NCBI RefSeq assembly: GCF_019654975.1
Contig: NZ_BPEW01000007.1
Span: 62,001-126,000, forward strand
Source: Shewanella sp. c952
Lineage (GTDB): Bacteria > Pseudomonadota > Gammaproteobacteria > Enterobacterales > Shewanellaceae
Direction of reading: 5' to 3'
DNA length: 64,000 nucleotides
Below are positions 56,103 to 64,000 of the stretch, piece by piece. Each line of letters opens with the position of its first letter. The stretch's first letter is position 1. The notes beneath the pieces were generated by a model. It did no database searches, was not told the origin of the DNA, and was given only the letters and a program-made list of their open reading frames with translations. The position numbers and the translations under genes are program-made.

Positions 56103-57116
56103 ATGACAATCAAAATTGGTATCAATGGCTTCGGTAGAATGGGACGTTTAGCACTACGTTCAGCTTGGCATCATAGCGATGTTGAGTTTGTACAAATTAA
56201 TGATCCTGCTGGCGATGCGGCGACATTAGCCCATCTACTGACTTTCGACTCTATCCATGGTCGCTGGTCTGAAGAAGCCACCGCTGACGGTGACAATATT
56301 ATTGTTGGTGACCACACTATTGCGACCAGCCGTAATAACACTATTGGGGCTACAGACTGGTCGGGTTGTGACGTGGTAATTGAGGCTTCTGGGGTTATGA
56401 AGACCAAAGCCTTATTGCAGGCTTATTTAGATCAAGGTGTTAAAAGAGTTGTGGTGACAGCGCCTGTTAAAGAGGAGGGGGTGCTAAATATTGTCATGGG
56501 CGTGAATCAGCAGCTGTATAACAAAGATATTCATCCGATTGTTACCGCGGCATCTTGCACCACTAACTGCTTGGCGCCAGTGGTAAAAGTTATTCATGAG
56601 AATATCGGTATAAAGCATGGTTCGATGACAACTATTCATGACATCACCAATACACAGACGATTCTAGATGCGCCCCATAAAGACCTTAGGCGCGCACGCG
56701 CTTGTGGTTTGAGCCTTATCCCGACAACAACTGGTAGTGCTACGGCGATTACCCATATTTTCCCTGAGTTAAAAGGTAAGTTAAACGGTCATGCTGTTCG
56801 TATTCCGCTTGCTAATGCCTCGTTGACCGATTGCGTATTTGAAGTTGAGCGCGATACCACTGAAGCAGAAGTTAATGCGCTACTGAAACAAGCGGCGCAG
56901 GGTGAGTTAAAAGACATTCTAGGCTTTGAAGAGCGCCCTTTGGTTTCAGTTGATTACAAAACCGATCCTCGTTCGAGCATTATTGATGCGCCATCAACTA
57001 TGGTCGTCAATGGCACACAAGTTAAGCTCTATGTTTGGTATGACAATGAGTGGGGCTACGCTAATCGCACCGCAGAGTTAGCTATTATGGTTGGTCTGCA
57101 AGATCTAGCAAGTTAG
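56103..57116 (+). CDS. GAPDH-family protein of the ArsJ pathway
   Basis: In the ArsJ pathway this enzyme joins arsenate to glyceraldehyde 3-phosphate to give unstable 1-arseno-3-phosphoglycerate, which ArsJ exports. The 337-residue protein has the NAD site [10 protein letters not shown], catalytic Cys152 in [10 protein letters not shown] and His179 in [11 protein letters not shown]. The residues after the His differ from the THAYTATQ of glycolytic GAPDH and match the ars-linked type. The C-terminal [12 protein letters not shown] is intact. RBS not strong before ATG 56103. It lies directly before arsJ, which decides its role; glycolytic activity is also possible. Confidence 0.9.
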   Translation: MTIKIGINGFGRMGRLALRSAWHHSDVEFVQINDPAGDAATLAHLLTFDSIHGRWSEEATADGDNIIVGDHTIATSRNNTIGATDWSGCDVVIEASGVMKTKALLQAYLDQGVKRVVVTAPVKEEGVLNIVMGVNQQLYNKDIHPIVTAASCTTNCLAPVVKVIHENIGIKHGSMTTIHDITNTQTILDAPHKDLRRARACGLSLIPTTTGSATAITHIFPELKGKLNGHAVRIPLANASLTDCVFEVERDTTEAEVNALLKQAAQGELKDILGFEERPLVSVDYKTDPRSSIIDAPSTMVVNGTQVKLYVWYDNEWGYANRTAELAIMVGLQDLAS

Positions 57117-57194
57117 GCTGACAGCCAAAGAGTTGAGGCAGCCTGTATTTTGCTGAGCTGCTTGATTTCTATTGGTCAGTGACTACTGTGGCTT

Positions 57195-58427
57195 TTGAAA
57201 AAAATTAGGTTGATAAAAGTGTTAGCAAAATATCGTGCTTTACCTGAAAGTATTCGGCAGTATTTACTGGTTACCGGAAACTACTGGGCCTTTACACTCA
57301 CTGACGGTGCGCTGCGCATGTTGGTGGTGCTGCACTTTTATGACTTAGGCTATACACCACTTGCTATTGCAATGTTGTTTTTGTTCTATGAAATTTTTGG
57401 TGTTATTACCAACCTAGTCGGTGGTTGGCTCGGGGCACGGCTTGGGCTTAATCGCACTATGAATATTGGCTTGGGGCTGCAAATTGCCGCATTGTCTATG
57501 CTATTACTACCAACTGCAATGCTGACCGTACCTTGGGTGATGGCTGCACAGGCTCTGTCTGGAATAGCTAAAGACCTCAACAAAATGAGTGCCAAAAGTG
57601 CGATAAAGACTCTAGTACCCAAAGATGCCGAAGGTACGCTGTATCGATGGGTGGCCATGCTAACAGGCTCCAAAAATGCGTTAAAAGGTGCTGGCTTCTT
57701 TCTCGGAGGAGTGTTGCTGACTGTTGCTGGATTTACTGGTGCCATCGCCATTATGGCCGCTGCTTTGCTCGTTGTTTGGCTGTGTAGTCTAGTGAACTTG
57801 AAAGCCGATTTAGGTAAAGCTAAGTCTAAACCCAAATTCACTCAAATTTTTTCTAAGAGTGACAAGGTCAACATCCTCTCTGCTGCGAGGTTATTCTTAT
57901 TTGCAGCCAGAGATGTGTGGTTTGTCATTGCACTGCCGGTGTTTCTTGCGAGCCAGCTAAAGTGGGATCACAGCAGTGTTGGCGCTTTTCTCGCTCTGTG
58001 GGTGATAGCTTATGGGATGGTGCAATCTATCGCGCCATCGCTAACGGCTAGAAAATCTGTCCCAGACGGCAGAGTCGCAACACTCTGGGCTGGACTACTG
58101 GCGCTGGTGACCGCAATATTAACTTTGGCAATCTATACCTCTTGGGTTGCTCCCCAAGTGGCCCTAATTGTTGGCTTGTTGGTCTTCGGCGCTGTATTTG
58201 CCGTCAACTCCTCATTGCATAGCTATTTGATTGTCAGCTACGCAGGGGATGATGGTGTCTCTCTCGACATTGGCTTTTACTATATGGCGAATGCAATGGG
58301 AAGGCTTATTGGTACCATATTGTCTGGCTGGGTATATCAAGTTGCTGGGCTTGGGGCGTGTTTAGCTATTTCAACAACCTTCTTACTGCTGACTTGGCTT
58401 ATCTCTTTTAAGTTACCAAGAAAGTAA
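57195..58427 (+). CDS. arsJ: Organoarsenical efflux MFS transporter ArsJ
   Basis: ArsJ exports 1-arseno-3-phosphoglycerate, which then breaks down to arsenate outside; together with the GAPDH it gives arsenate resistance without reduction. The 410-residue protein is a major facilitator with about twelve helices and family segments TGNYWAFTLTDGALRMLVVLHF and GIAKDLNKMSAKSA. The start is a weak TTG at 57195 (GTG 57219 is also possible). No ATG fits. It follows the GAPDH gene after 78 bp. Confidence 0.9.
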   Translation: MKKIRLIKVLAKYRALPESIRQYLLVTGNYWAFTLTDGALRMLVVLHFYDLGYTPLAIAMLFLFYEIFGVITNLVGGWLGARLGLNRTMNIGLGLQIAALSMLLLPTAMLTVPWVMAAQALSGIAKDLNKMSAKSAIKTLVPKDAEGTLYRWVAMLTGSKNALKGAGFFLGGVLLTVAGFTGAIAIMAAALLVVWLCSLVNLKADLGKAKSKPKFTQIFSKSDKVNILSAARLFLFAARDVWFVIALPVFLASQLKWDHSSVGAFLALWVIAYGMVQSIAPSLTARKSVPDGRVATLWAGLLALVTAILTLAIYTSWVAPQVALIVGLLVFGAVFAVNSSLHSYLIVSYAGDDGVSLDIGFYYMANAMGRLIGTILSGWVYQVAGLGACLAISTTFLLLTWLISFKLPRK

Positions 58428-58445
58428 TCAATCGCTAACATCTAA

Positions 58446-58463
58446 TAGCGTCATTGGACGCTA
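58446..58463 (+). terminator. Weak terminator-like hairpin after arsJ
   Basis: TAGCGTC (58446-58452) and GACGCTA (58457-58463) form a 7-bp stem around ATTG. The T-run is missing, so Rho help would be needed. Confidence 0.35.
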
Positions 58464-58675
58464 GTATCATAATCTTCAAGCGCCTTTCTCTCATGTGGCC
58501 TTTTCAAAGGTGAACATTTCGTTGTACTCTGTTTGTTCGATGTATTTTGTTGACTTAAGTCACGTTGCATTAGGACCTTTTGACCTTGCTCTTGTTATGG
58601 GGAAGATCAAAAAGCCTTACATAAAAATAAAACGATAAAAAATAACTATAAATAATCTGTATCAACGAGGTTTGA

Positions 58676-60046
58676 ATGGAAGCTATTACTGAATTTGTTG
58701 GCAAGATCAACGGTGTAGTGTGGGGTACTCCTATGCTAGTCATGATCTTAGGGGTGGGTTTATTCCTCACCTTTGGTTTACGCTTAATGCCAATCTTAAA
58801 ACTGGGCACTGGTTTTAAACTGCTTTGGTCAGGTCGTATTCCTGATAAAGACAAAAACATGAAAGGTGAGATTAGCCCGTTTAACGCGCTAATGACGTCA
58901 TTATCAGCAACCATTGGTACTGGTAATATTGCTGGTGTTGCAACCGCCATTTTTATTGGCGGCCCAGGGGCGCTATTTTGGATGTGGTGTACGGCGTTAG
59001 TCGGCATGGCCACCAAGTTTGCCGAAGCGGTATTGGCAGTTAAATACCGTGAAGTGGACGACAATGGTAACCACGTGGGTGGCCCAATGTACTACATCAA
59101 GAATGGTCTAGGTTCAAAGTGGGCTTGGTTAGGTACAGCATTTGCTCTATTTGGTTCTCTAGCAGGTTTCGGTATTGGTAATACTGTTCAGGCTAACTCA
59201 GTGGCCGATGCGTTGAGCAGTAACTTTGGCGTACCGACTTGGGTTACTGGTTTGGTATTGATGGTCTTAGTTGGCGCAGTATTAATGGGCGGTATCAAGC
59301 GTATTGCTGATGTTGCTGGTAAGCTTGTACCTATTATGACCATTTTTTATATCGCGGCGGGTATTGCGGTATTGGTGGTATATGCTGCAGAAATTCCAGC
59401 GGCATTTGAATTGATTATCCACAGTGCATTTAATCCTGTTGCTGCACAAGGTGGCTTTGCTGGTGCTGCTGTATGGGCGGCCATTCGCTTTGGTGTAGCT
59501 CGTGGTGTGTTTTCTAACGAAGCTGGTCTTGGTAGCGCGCCGATTGCACATGCTGCAGCTCAAACTAACAATCCAGTGGCTCAGGGTTTAGTGGCTATGC
59601 TAGGTACCTTCATTGATACCTTGATCGTTTGTACCATTACCGGTTTGGCGATTATTGTGTCAGGCGCATGGACATCAGGTGAAAATGGCGCGGCATTAAC
59701 CTCTTTTGCATTTTCACATGCATTCCCTATGGGTAACTATGTGGTCGCAATTGCTTTGTCAGTCTTTGCATTTACCACTATTTTAGGCTGGAGCTTCTAT
59801 TGTGAGAAATGTGTGCAGTTCTTATTTGGCGTAAAAGCGATTAAGCCTTTCAGGATCCTTTGGGTGATCGTGGTGCCTTTAGGTGCAGTGAGTTCTCTAG
59901 AGTTTATTTGGCTACTAGCAGATACGTTAAATGCAATGATGGCGATTCCAAACCTAATTGCTTTGGCGTTGCTAAGCCCAGTCGTGTTTGCGTTGACAAG
60001 AGAGTACTTTCTTAAGAAGCGTGAAACGGAAGCTGCTGAGTCGTAG
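58676..60046 (+). CDS. Alanine/glycine:cation symporter (AGCS family)
   Basis: The protein takes up alanine or glycine with sodium. The 456 residues contain about eleven helices and the AGCS signatures SLSATIGTGNIAGVATAI near residue 76 and RGVFSNEAGLGSAPIAHAAA near residue 280. ATG 58676 has CGAGG 8 bp upstream. The 248-bp gap before it holds an imperfect inverted repeat (CCTTTTGACCTT near 58576, AAGATCAAAAAG near 58604) but no riboswitch that I can recognise. A terminator follows. Confidence 0.94.
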   Translation: MEAITEFVGKINGVVWGTPMLVMILGVGLFLTFGLRLMPILKLGTGFKLLWSGRIPDKDKNMKGEISPFNALMTSLSATIGTGNIAGVATAIFIGGPGALFWMWCTALVGMATKFAEAVLAVKYREVDDNGNHVGGPMYYIKNGLGSKWAWLGTAFALFGSLAGFGIGNTVQANSVADALSSNFGVPTWVTGLVLMVLVGAVLMGGIKRIADVAGKLVPIMTIFYIAAGIAVLVVYAAEIPAAFELIIHSAFNPVAAQGGFAGAAVWAAIRFGVARGVFSNEAGLGSAPIAHAAAQTNNPVAQGLVAMLGTFIDTLIVCTITGLAIIVSGAWTSGENGAALTSFAFSHAFPMGNYVVAIALSVFAFTTILGWSFYCEKCVQFLFGVKAIKPFRILWVIVVPLGAVSSLEFIWLLADTLNAMMAIPNLIALALLSPVVFALTREYFLKKRETEAAES

Positions 60047-60080
60047 TTTGTAGTGTAAGTCTATAATAGATTAAGTTCAT

Positions 60081-60112
60081 AAAGCTCCTGGATGTTATTC
60101 AGGAGCTTTTTT
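60081..60112 (+). terminator. Intrinsic terminator of the AGCS symporter gene
   Basis: AAAGCTCCTG (60081-60090) pairs with CAGGAGCTTT (60100-60109) around a 9-nt loop, then T's to 60112. It also faces the converging small gene. Confidence 0.88.
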
Positions 60113-60133
60113 GTTGCGCTTATATCTTTGGTA

Positions 60134-60313
60134 TTAAGCCCAGAACTCGTCATCACCCATTGCTTGTTTTAACTGGGTTCTTTCTAAGTAGGCTTCTAAG
60201 CGTTTTTTGACATCTTTCTTGTGCGCTAAATCATCAGCAGCCTTTTTGTTTTTAGGGGCTGTTAACGCTTCAATTTCTGCATCGTTGGGCACAAAATCTA
60301 GTATCTGAGCCAT
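60134..60313 (-). CDS. Small charged protein, possibly PA3496-like
   Basis: The 59-residue protein (MAQILDFVPND...) is highly charged with no membrane helix. Its C-terminal half KKRLEAYLERTQLKQAMGDDEF resembles the RxIEDYLExRRL motif of PA3496-type small proteins of gammaproteobacteria. The match is by eye and weak. ATG 60313 has AGAGGA 8 bp upstream; an extension of 13 codons is possible but lacks a RBS. Function unknown. Confidence 0.62.
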   Translation of the reverse strand: MAQILDFVPNDAEIEALTAPKNKKAADDLAHKKDVKKRLEAYLERTQLKQAMGDDEFWA

Positions 60314-60782
60314 CACGAATTCCTCTTTAAGAAGTATCCATTCTCTTGGCATTTTGTATTGCCGAATAGTGAAAATGTTATTGATACTTATAGGTTAATA
60401 ACAGATTTTATCGTGCTCACTTTAACGGGTTTTTCCGCCACATTAGTGAGCGCTTAAGAAGGAATTTAGCAGGCAATTAAATAAAAATATGCGATCCATG
60501 TAACAAAATTACAGTTTGATCAATTGAATGGTTTTAAATACTGCTTAATGCGAGTTTTAGTGAAATTAAATAACGGTATATTGCGTTGTGTTAGGTTTAA
60601 CCTCGGATTGATTCAGTTAAGTTTACCGCTAAGATCGCGAGCTAGGAGGGCGCTTTGGGTTGCCAGCGCTGATTATGCATTGAATGAAAATGCAATGGGA
60701 GCCCACTGCATCATGCATTCACTTTGCACTCGTTTGCCAAACACACCCAGTGCAGATCGCTTGCTTATAGTTAATTTAGCGA
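60314..60782. other. Gap of about 470 bp with nothing recognised
   Basis: The stretch is AT-rich on the left and holds the promoter region of the small gene at 60134-60313. It includes the 3' flank of the porin gene. I see no hairpin with a T-run, no RNA gene and no convincing coding region. Confidence 0.5.
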
Positions 60783-61478
60783 TTAGAGATCGAAGCTGTA
60801 GCTGTAACCGAGCAGAAATTTTGCATCATCTTCTTCAAGATCGGTATCGCTAACGACGAAAGAAACGGTGCCAAAGTCCGTATCCTTGCTGAGCGCAAGT
60901 GAGTAGTCGGCATAGTTATCGGTGCCATACCAGGCGCTAACCACATCACCCGTTGAGTAACCGTAATGGGCAGCAATGGTTAAGCTTTCTGAGAGTGGAA
61001 AAGTTAAGGTTGTTTGCAGGTAGCCCATATCTTTTTCATCGAGTGTAGCGTCGCCAGTGACATCGTTGCCGGCATTAACCACATGCGCATAGCTGACCTC
61101 AATCCATTTCCAGCTGGCAGCTAGCGTCACTTCACCAAAATCAATACTGTCATTAGCATCTGGGTATGCGTAATAAAGATAACTAATGTCATAACCAAAC
61201 TCATCGCCAATACTGCCAGCAAATCCAGCATAAAAATCAACTTCATAACTGGTCTCATTGCCAAAGTCGACATTAGAAGCCCAAGTTCCGGCATAGAAGC
61301 CCGCATCATGGCTGTAATCAATCCCGCCTTGAACCGCGACAGCATCATCTGTCTGGGTAATACCGCGCCACAAATAGTTAGATGTTGCACCAATATTTGC
61401 TTCGACTGCAGCATGCGCTGAGATACTCAGTAATGCCGTCGTGGTAATAAATGCAGTTCCTATTAATAGCTTGTTCAT
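60783..61478 (-). CDS. TorF-family putative outer-membrane porin
   Basis: The 231-residue protein has a signal peptide (to residue 23, AHA). The mature part starts VEANIGATSNYLWRGITQTDD, the signature of the TIGR02001/TorF family. Alternating amphipathic beta strands and a final aromatic pattern ending SYSFDL suggest a small beta barrel. The substrate is not known. Start ATG 61478 with AGGGGAAG upstream. It is a single gene: HU lies 235 bp upstream on the same strand. Confidence 0.88.
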   Translation of the reverse strand: MNKLLIGTAFITTTALLSISAHAAVEANIGATSNYLWRGITQTDDAVAVQGGIDYSHDAGFYAGTWASNVDFGNETSYEVDFYAGFAGSIGDEFGYDISYLYYAYPDANDSIDFGEVTLAASWKWIEVSYAHVVNAGNDVTGDATLDEKDMGYLQTTLTFPLSESLTIAAHYGYSTGDVVSAWYGTDNYADYSLALSKDTDFGTVSFVVSDTDLEEDDAKFLLGYSYSFDL

Positions 61479-61665
61479 TCTCTTCCCCTAGAATTATCAT
61501 TTTTGTCATAGAAGATATAGCAAGGACCAAGCCAGAAAATTTAATGTTATAAAACATTGCTTTAGCTATTGTTATGCGGTGCTACATATCTCTTTTGTGT
61601 CAATCTAGGGCAGAGGGCACTGGTTTAGTGCAATATTGAAGCGGTAGTTAGGTTTCTGCAGGCAT

Positions 61666-61691
61666 AAAAAAACCTCCTTAGAGGAGGTTTT
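61666..61691 (-). terminator. Intrinsic terminator of the HU gene
   Basis: AAAACCTCCT (61669-61678) and AGGAGGTTTT (61682-61691) pair around TAG. On the minus strand the stem is followed by a T-run. It lies 23 bp after the HU stop. Confidence 0.9.
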
Positions 61692-61713
61692 ATATTAATC
61701 ACAGAGATTGTGA

Positions 61714-61986
61714 TTAGTTAACGCTATCTTTAAGCGTTTTACCCGCTTTAAACTTAGGTACTGTAGCCGCTGGGATCTGGATCTCTTTACCAGTCTGTGG
61801 GTTACGACCTGTGCGAGCTGCACGCTCTGAAGTTTCAAAAGAGCCAAAACCAACAATAGAGATTTTCTCTCCATTCTTCATCGCTTCTGCAACAGTTTCT
61901 TCAAAAGATTTTAATGCACGTGCGGCTTCAGCTTTCGTTAATTCCGCAGATTCAGCCATTTTTGCAACAAGTTCAGTCTTATTCAT
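61714..61986 (-). CDS. hup: Nucleoid protein HU
   Basis: HU bends and compacts DNA as a dimer. The 90-residue product is full length (MNKTELVAKMAESAELTK), with the beta-arm signature VGFGSFETSERAARTGRNPQTGKE and the Pro-intercalation tip (IPAATVPKFKAGK). Whether it is the alpha or beta type is not clear; residues fit both. RBS AGAGAC upstream of ATG 61986. Monocistronic with its own terminator. Confidence 0.96.
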   Translation of the reverse strand: MNKTELVAKMAESAELTKAEAARALKSFEETVAEAMKNGEKISIVGFGSFETSERAARTGRNPQTGKEIQIPAATVPKFKAGKTLKDSVN

Positions 61987-62123
61987 TTGAATCGTCTCTT
62001 CTTTCCGTAGATTTATTTGTTAGTAGCGCTATCTAACATGCCACAAGCTTTTGCATTTGAAAAGCGCTTTAAGCCTATGAAATGGCCTTTAAAGTCAAAA
62101 ATAGGAACGATTTCTCAATTTTT

Positions 62124-62921
62124 CTACTCTTCGAGCAGTTGAAACAGGATTTGTTTGACCACTTGAGGCTCAAATGGCTTATCACAAAGTGCATTCACTC
62201 CAGCTTGTGACACGTTACTTAGGTGGGTGTCATTAGCTTCAGATGACACCATTAGAATAGGAATGTGAGATTGCTCGCTATCGTTACGAATAAATTGCGT
62301 CAGTGCTAAGCCATCAACACTGGGCATATTGTAATCGGTAATCACCAGGTCAAACATCTGCTGCTGCATGATCTCAATCGCTTCTTGGCCATCTTGCGCT
62401 TCGGTAATCATGCGTAAACCCAGGTTGGTGATGGTGCGCTTAATGACATTTCTTGCCATTTTACTGTCATCGACCACCAGGACTCGTAGATCTTGTACAT
62501 CGAAATGCGTCAGATCTAATTCGTCGTGGCTAAGTAGGTCAATCGTTGCGTTGAGTGCTTTACCTAGATGGCTCGACGTAAATGGCTTTGGCAGAATGGC
62601 CACAACACCAGATTGCCGATAGCTTTCTAGTTGCTCTCTGCGGCACTCGCTAGAGACTAACATGAACTGAATATCACTAAATTGCTCTGTCGACTTGAGC
62701 GTTTTTAGCAGCTCTAGGGCTGTACCATCTTCAAAGTGCATTGCGCTGGCAATGAGATCCGGCTGGTGGCGTTTAATTATATCCAGTGCCTGCTGAAGAT
62801 TTGTAGCAGTTTGGATCTGTTTGACACCCTCTTGCTCTAATCGGTTTGCAATGATTTTTCGCTGAGTATCAGAAGGCTCAACGAGCAGTATCGACAGTTC
62901 ACTGGGTTGTAAATCGCTCAT
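62124..62921 (-). CDS. Two-receiver response regulator with a degenerate first domain
   Basis: The 265-residue protein has two CheY-like receivers and no output domain. The second (about residues 143-265) is intact: VVDDSK acidic pair, phosphoacceptor Asp in VITDYNMP, and Lys in CDKPF. The first (about 8-130) has LLVEPSD and LPKPF, but the phosphoacceptor position reads LIASAMHF, without Asp. It may act as a partner-binding module in a phosphorelay or chemotaxis-like signal path. ATG 62921 is preferred; GTG 62936 is also possible. The partner kinase is not in the window. Confidence 0.85.
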   Translation of the reverse strand: MSDLQPSELSILLVEPSDTQRKIIANRLEQEGVKQIQTATNLQQALDIIKRHQPDLIASAMHFEDGTALELLKTLKSTEQFSDIQFMLVSSECRREQLESYRQSGVVAILPKPFTSSHLGKALNATIDLLSHDELDLTHFDVQDLRVLVVDDSKMARNVIKRTITNLGLRMITEAQDGQEAIEIMQQQMFDLVITDYNMPSVDGLALTQFIRNDSEQSHIPILMVSSEANDTHLSNVSQAGVNALCDKPFEPQVVKQILFQLLEE

Positions 62922-63010
62922 ATTTAGCTTTACCACTTATCGTTATTATTAGGGGCTATTGATCTTTTATGGTTGTTTTTGCAGCAATTTGTTGGCCATT
63001 TTGGCTATCC

Positions 63011-63028
63011 GTCGCATTATAATGCGAC
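63011..63028. repeat. Perfect 18-bp palindrome upstream of the two-receiver gene
   Basis: GTCGCATTATAATGCGAC is fully self-complementary. It lies in the 115-bp gap between the membrane protein gene (stop 63052) and the regulator start, so it may be an operator or a weak terminator without T-run. Confidence 0.6.
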
Positions 63029-63051
63029 AGTAATCCTTGTTAAATTGAAAC

Positions 63052-63438
63052 TTATTCTGCTTGTTTTAAATAATCTTTCGTCTTCTGGCTAAAGGCAATC
63101 CAATATTGGAAGCTCATAGCAACCAATGCTGAGATAACTATCGCGCTAATAGGAATATCACGCCCTTGAAAAATCACTTTTACATCTTCTGGAGTAATTT
63201 GGTAAGCAATAACGGCTGCAGTGGCTAATGCTAATAGTGCTACAGTCTGAATTACCAAATATATTTTGAGTACTACAGCAGCCCAATAGCGGCGCATTAT
63301 AAGCCCGTATAGCACTGGGAAAACGCCTAAAGTGAACAGGTCATAGGATTGGGTTGTCGCGGTGCGCCATAGAGCGGCAAAAGCTAGCAGGACATAGATA
63401 AACATTAACACTGCCAGCATGGGGTGAGGCTTCTTCAT
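63052..63438 (-). CDS. Small integral membrane protein of unknown function
   Basis: The 128-residue protein has about four hydrophobic helices (about 8-24, 37-52, 57-80, 96-114) separated by short loops. No motif is recognised. It is followed by the two-receiver gene on the same strand with the palindrome between. Start ATG 63438 (MKKPHPMLAV) with AGGAAG upstream. Confidence 0.72.
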   Translation of the reverse strand: MKKPHPMLAVLMFIYVLLAFAALWRTATTQSYDLFTLGVFPVLYGLIMRRYWAAVVLKIYLVIQTVALLALATAAVIAYQITPEDVKVIFQGRDIPISAIVISALVAMSFQYWIAFSQKTKDYLKQAE

Positions 63439-63609
63439 TGGCTTCCTAACTTAGTTGTATAGAGCGGTTATGTGTAGACCCCTGTGAGTGTAAAAAAATC
63501 AACGCATTGAGTCTAGTGGGGATCCTTGTAGTTTTAATGGCAGAGCTAACTCTTTTATCGAGGAGTACGCTAGAATAGCGCTATAGCCACCGCATTTTTA
63601 GAGAGCACA

Positions 63610-64000
63610 ATGACAGAGTCACAGTTTTGGGAACTGGTTAGCCGAACTTCTCCCTCGCAAAATCAAACCGATTTAGCTGAAGTATTGAAACAGAAGTTGG
63701 CACTTTTAAGTAATGAAGAGTTGCGTGATTTTGATAAAATCTTCGGTCAGCAGATGCGCCGCAGTTATTCTTGGGCTGTTTGGGGCGCAGCTTACATCAT
63801 CACTGGTTGTGATTCTGAGTACGCTTTTGCCGAATTTAGGTGTTTTTTGATATCTTTAGGTAAGGATTGGTACGACAAAGTTGTAGAGTCACCCGATGAA
63901 CTGGGTAATTTGACGCAGTGGCCAGAGAAAGATGGTTATGCTTACCCATTTTTAGATGAATATGATTTGATCGCCGGTCAGATTTATGAAGAACGCGCCG
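63610..64000 (+). CDS. DUF4240 domain protein (5' part only)
   Basis: The first 130 codons are present and the gene runs off the right edge. The start MTESQFWELV and the following DFDKIFGQQMRRSYSWAVWGAAYII, then DSEYAFAEFRCFLISLGKDWY, match the DUF4240 family of small cytoplasmic proteins. Members often lie near toxin-immunity or defence loci, but function is unknown. ATG 63610 has GAGAG 5 bp upstream. Confidence 0.82.
   Translation, partial: MTESQFWELVSRTSPSQNQTDLAEVLKQKLALLSNEELRDFDKIFGQQMRRSYSWAVWGAAYIITGCDSEYAFAEFRCFLISLGKDWYDKVVESPDELGNLTQWPEKDGYAYPFLDEYDLIAGQIYEERA

Noticed and set aside
58576..58615. Imperfect inverted repeat before the AGCS symporter considered as a riboswitch
   Set aside because: Two arms with two mismatches do not form a glycine aptamer; no tandem aptamer architecture or terminator follows.
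58570..59064. Minus-strand open frame of 164 codons across the AGCS symporter start
   Set aside because: It is the antisense of a well-conserved transporter and has no RBS or recognisable features.
60524..60853. Open frame of 109 codons on the plus strand
   Set aside because: It overlaps the 3' end of the porin gene on the other strand, has no RBS and shows no protein-like composition (Arg/Cys/Leu-rich with no domain).

Overview
The window is a chromosomal stretch of a gammaproteobacterium, most probably a marine Shewanella or close relative. The evidence is gene order and protein type: ftsN next to argS and priA, csrD placed directly upstream of a complete mannose-sensitive-haemagglutinin (MSHA) type IV pilus locus, and then mreBCD-maf-rng-yhdP-tldD. 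Base composition is moderate throughout. I see no rRNA, tRNA, CRISPR array, prophage or transposase gene. Most of the window is conserved core genome. The accessory parts are an arsenic operon, an efflux-type cluster, a large Ig-like lipoprotein and two miniature inverted-repeat elements.

Layout. 1-6504 (minus strand): the 5' part of hslV with a good sigma-32 promoter, an unrecognised membrane-anchored protein, ftsN, argS and priA. 6601-10192 (plus): a FimV-like LysM protein, rpmE with a structured leader, a secreted TNase-type nuclease and a short malic enzyme. 10330-10593: MITE copy 1, ending 25 bp before csrD. 10619-31494: csrD followed by the msh locus (mshI, a PilN-like gene, mshJKLMNEGF, then prepilins mshB, two tandem mshA genes, mshC, mshD, mshO, mshP and the large mshQ). 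31667-42902: mreBCD, maf, rng, yhdP, a nitrilase-family amidase and tldD. 43037-47722: an outer-membrane factor, a membrane fusion protein and two ABC-2 permeases, with no ATPase gene beside them. 47855-51119 (minus): Ig-like lipoprotein and darP; 51291-52631: pmbA/tldE. 52702-53126: MITE copy 2, inverted relative to copy 1 and carrying extra internal DNA. 53127-54380: lipase-like lipoprotein. 54486-58427: arsR, acr3, a GAPDH-family gene and arsJ. 58676-64000: AGCS symporter, a small acidic protein, a TorF-type porin, HU, a two-receiver regulator, a small membrane protein and the start of a DUF4240 gene.

How the genes work together. The msh locus encodes a whole pilus machine: inner-membrane platform (PilM/PilN/PilO-like proteins and MshG), c-di-GMP-responsive extension ATPase MshE, AAA protein MshM with TPR partner MshN, secretin MshL, major and minor pilins, and the probable tip or adhesive protein MshQ. 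The degenerate GGDEF/EAL protein CsrD beside it would link pilus output to the Csr system. The mre-to-tldD block combines cell shape, RNA maturation, envelope lipid homeostasis and metabolite repair. TldD and its partner PmbA/TldE lie about 8 kb apart. The ars operon encodes two arsenic exits: Acr3 for arsenite, and GAPDH plus ArsJ for arsenate as 1-arseno-3-phosphoglycerate.

I did not find a clearly new multi-gene system. The items most worth a second look are the MITE pair and its nested insertion, the tandem divergent major pilins, the transporter without an ATPase, and the perfect GTCGCA-containing palindromes.
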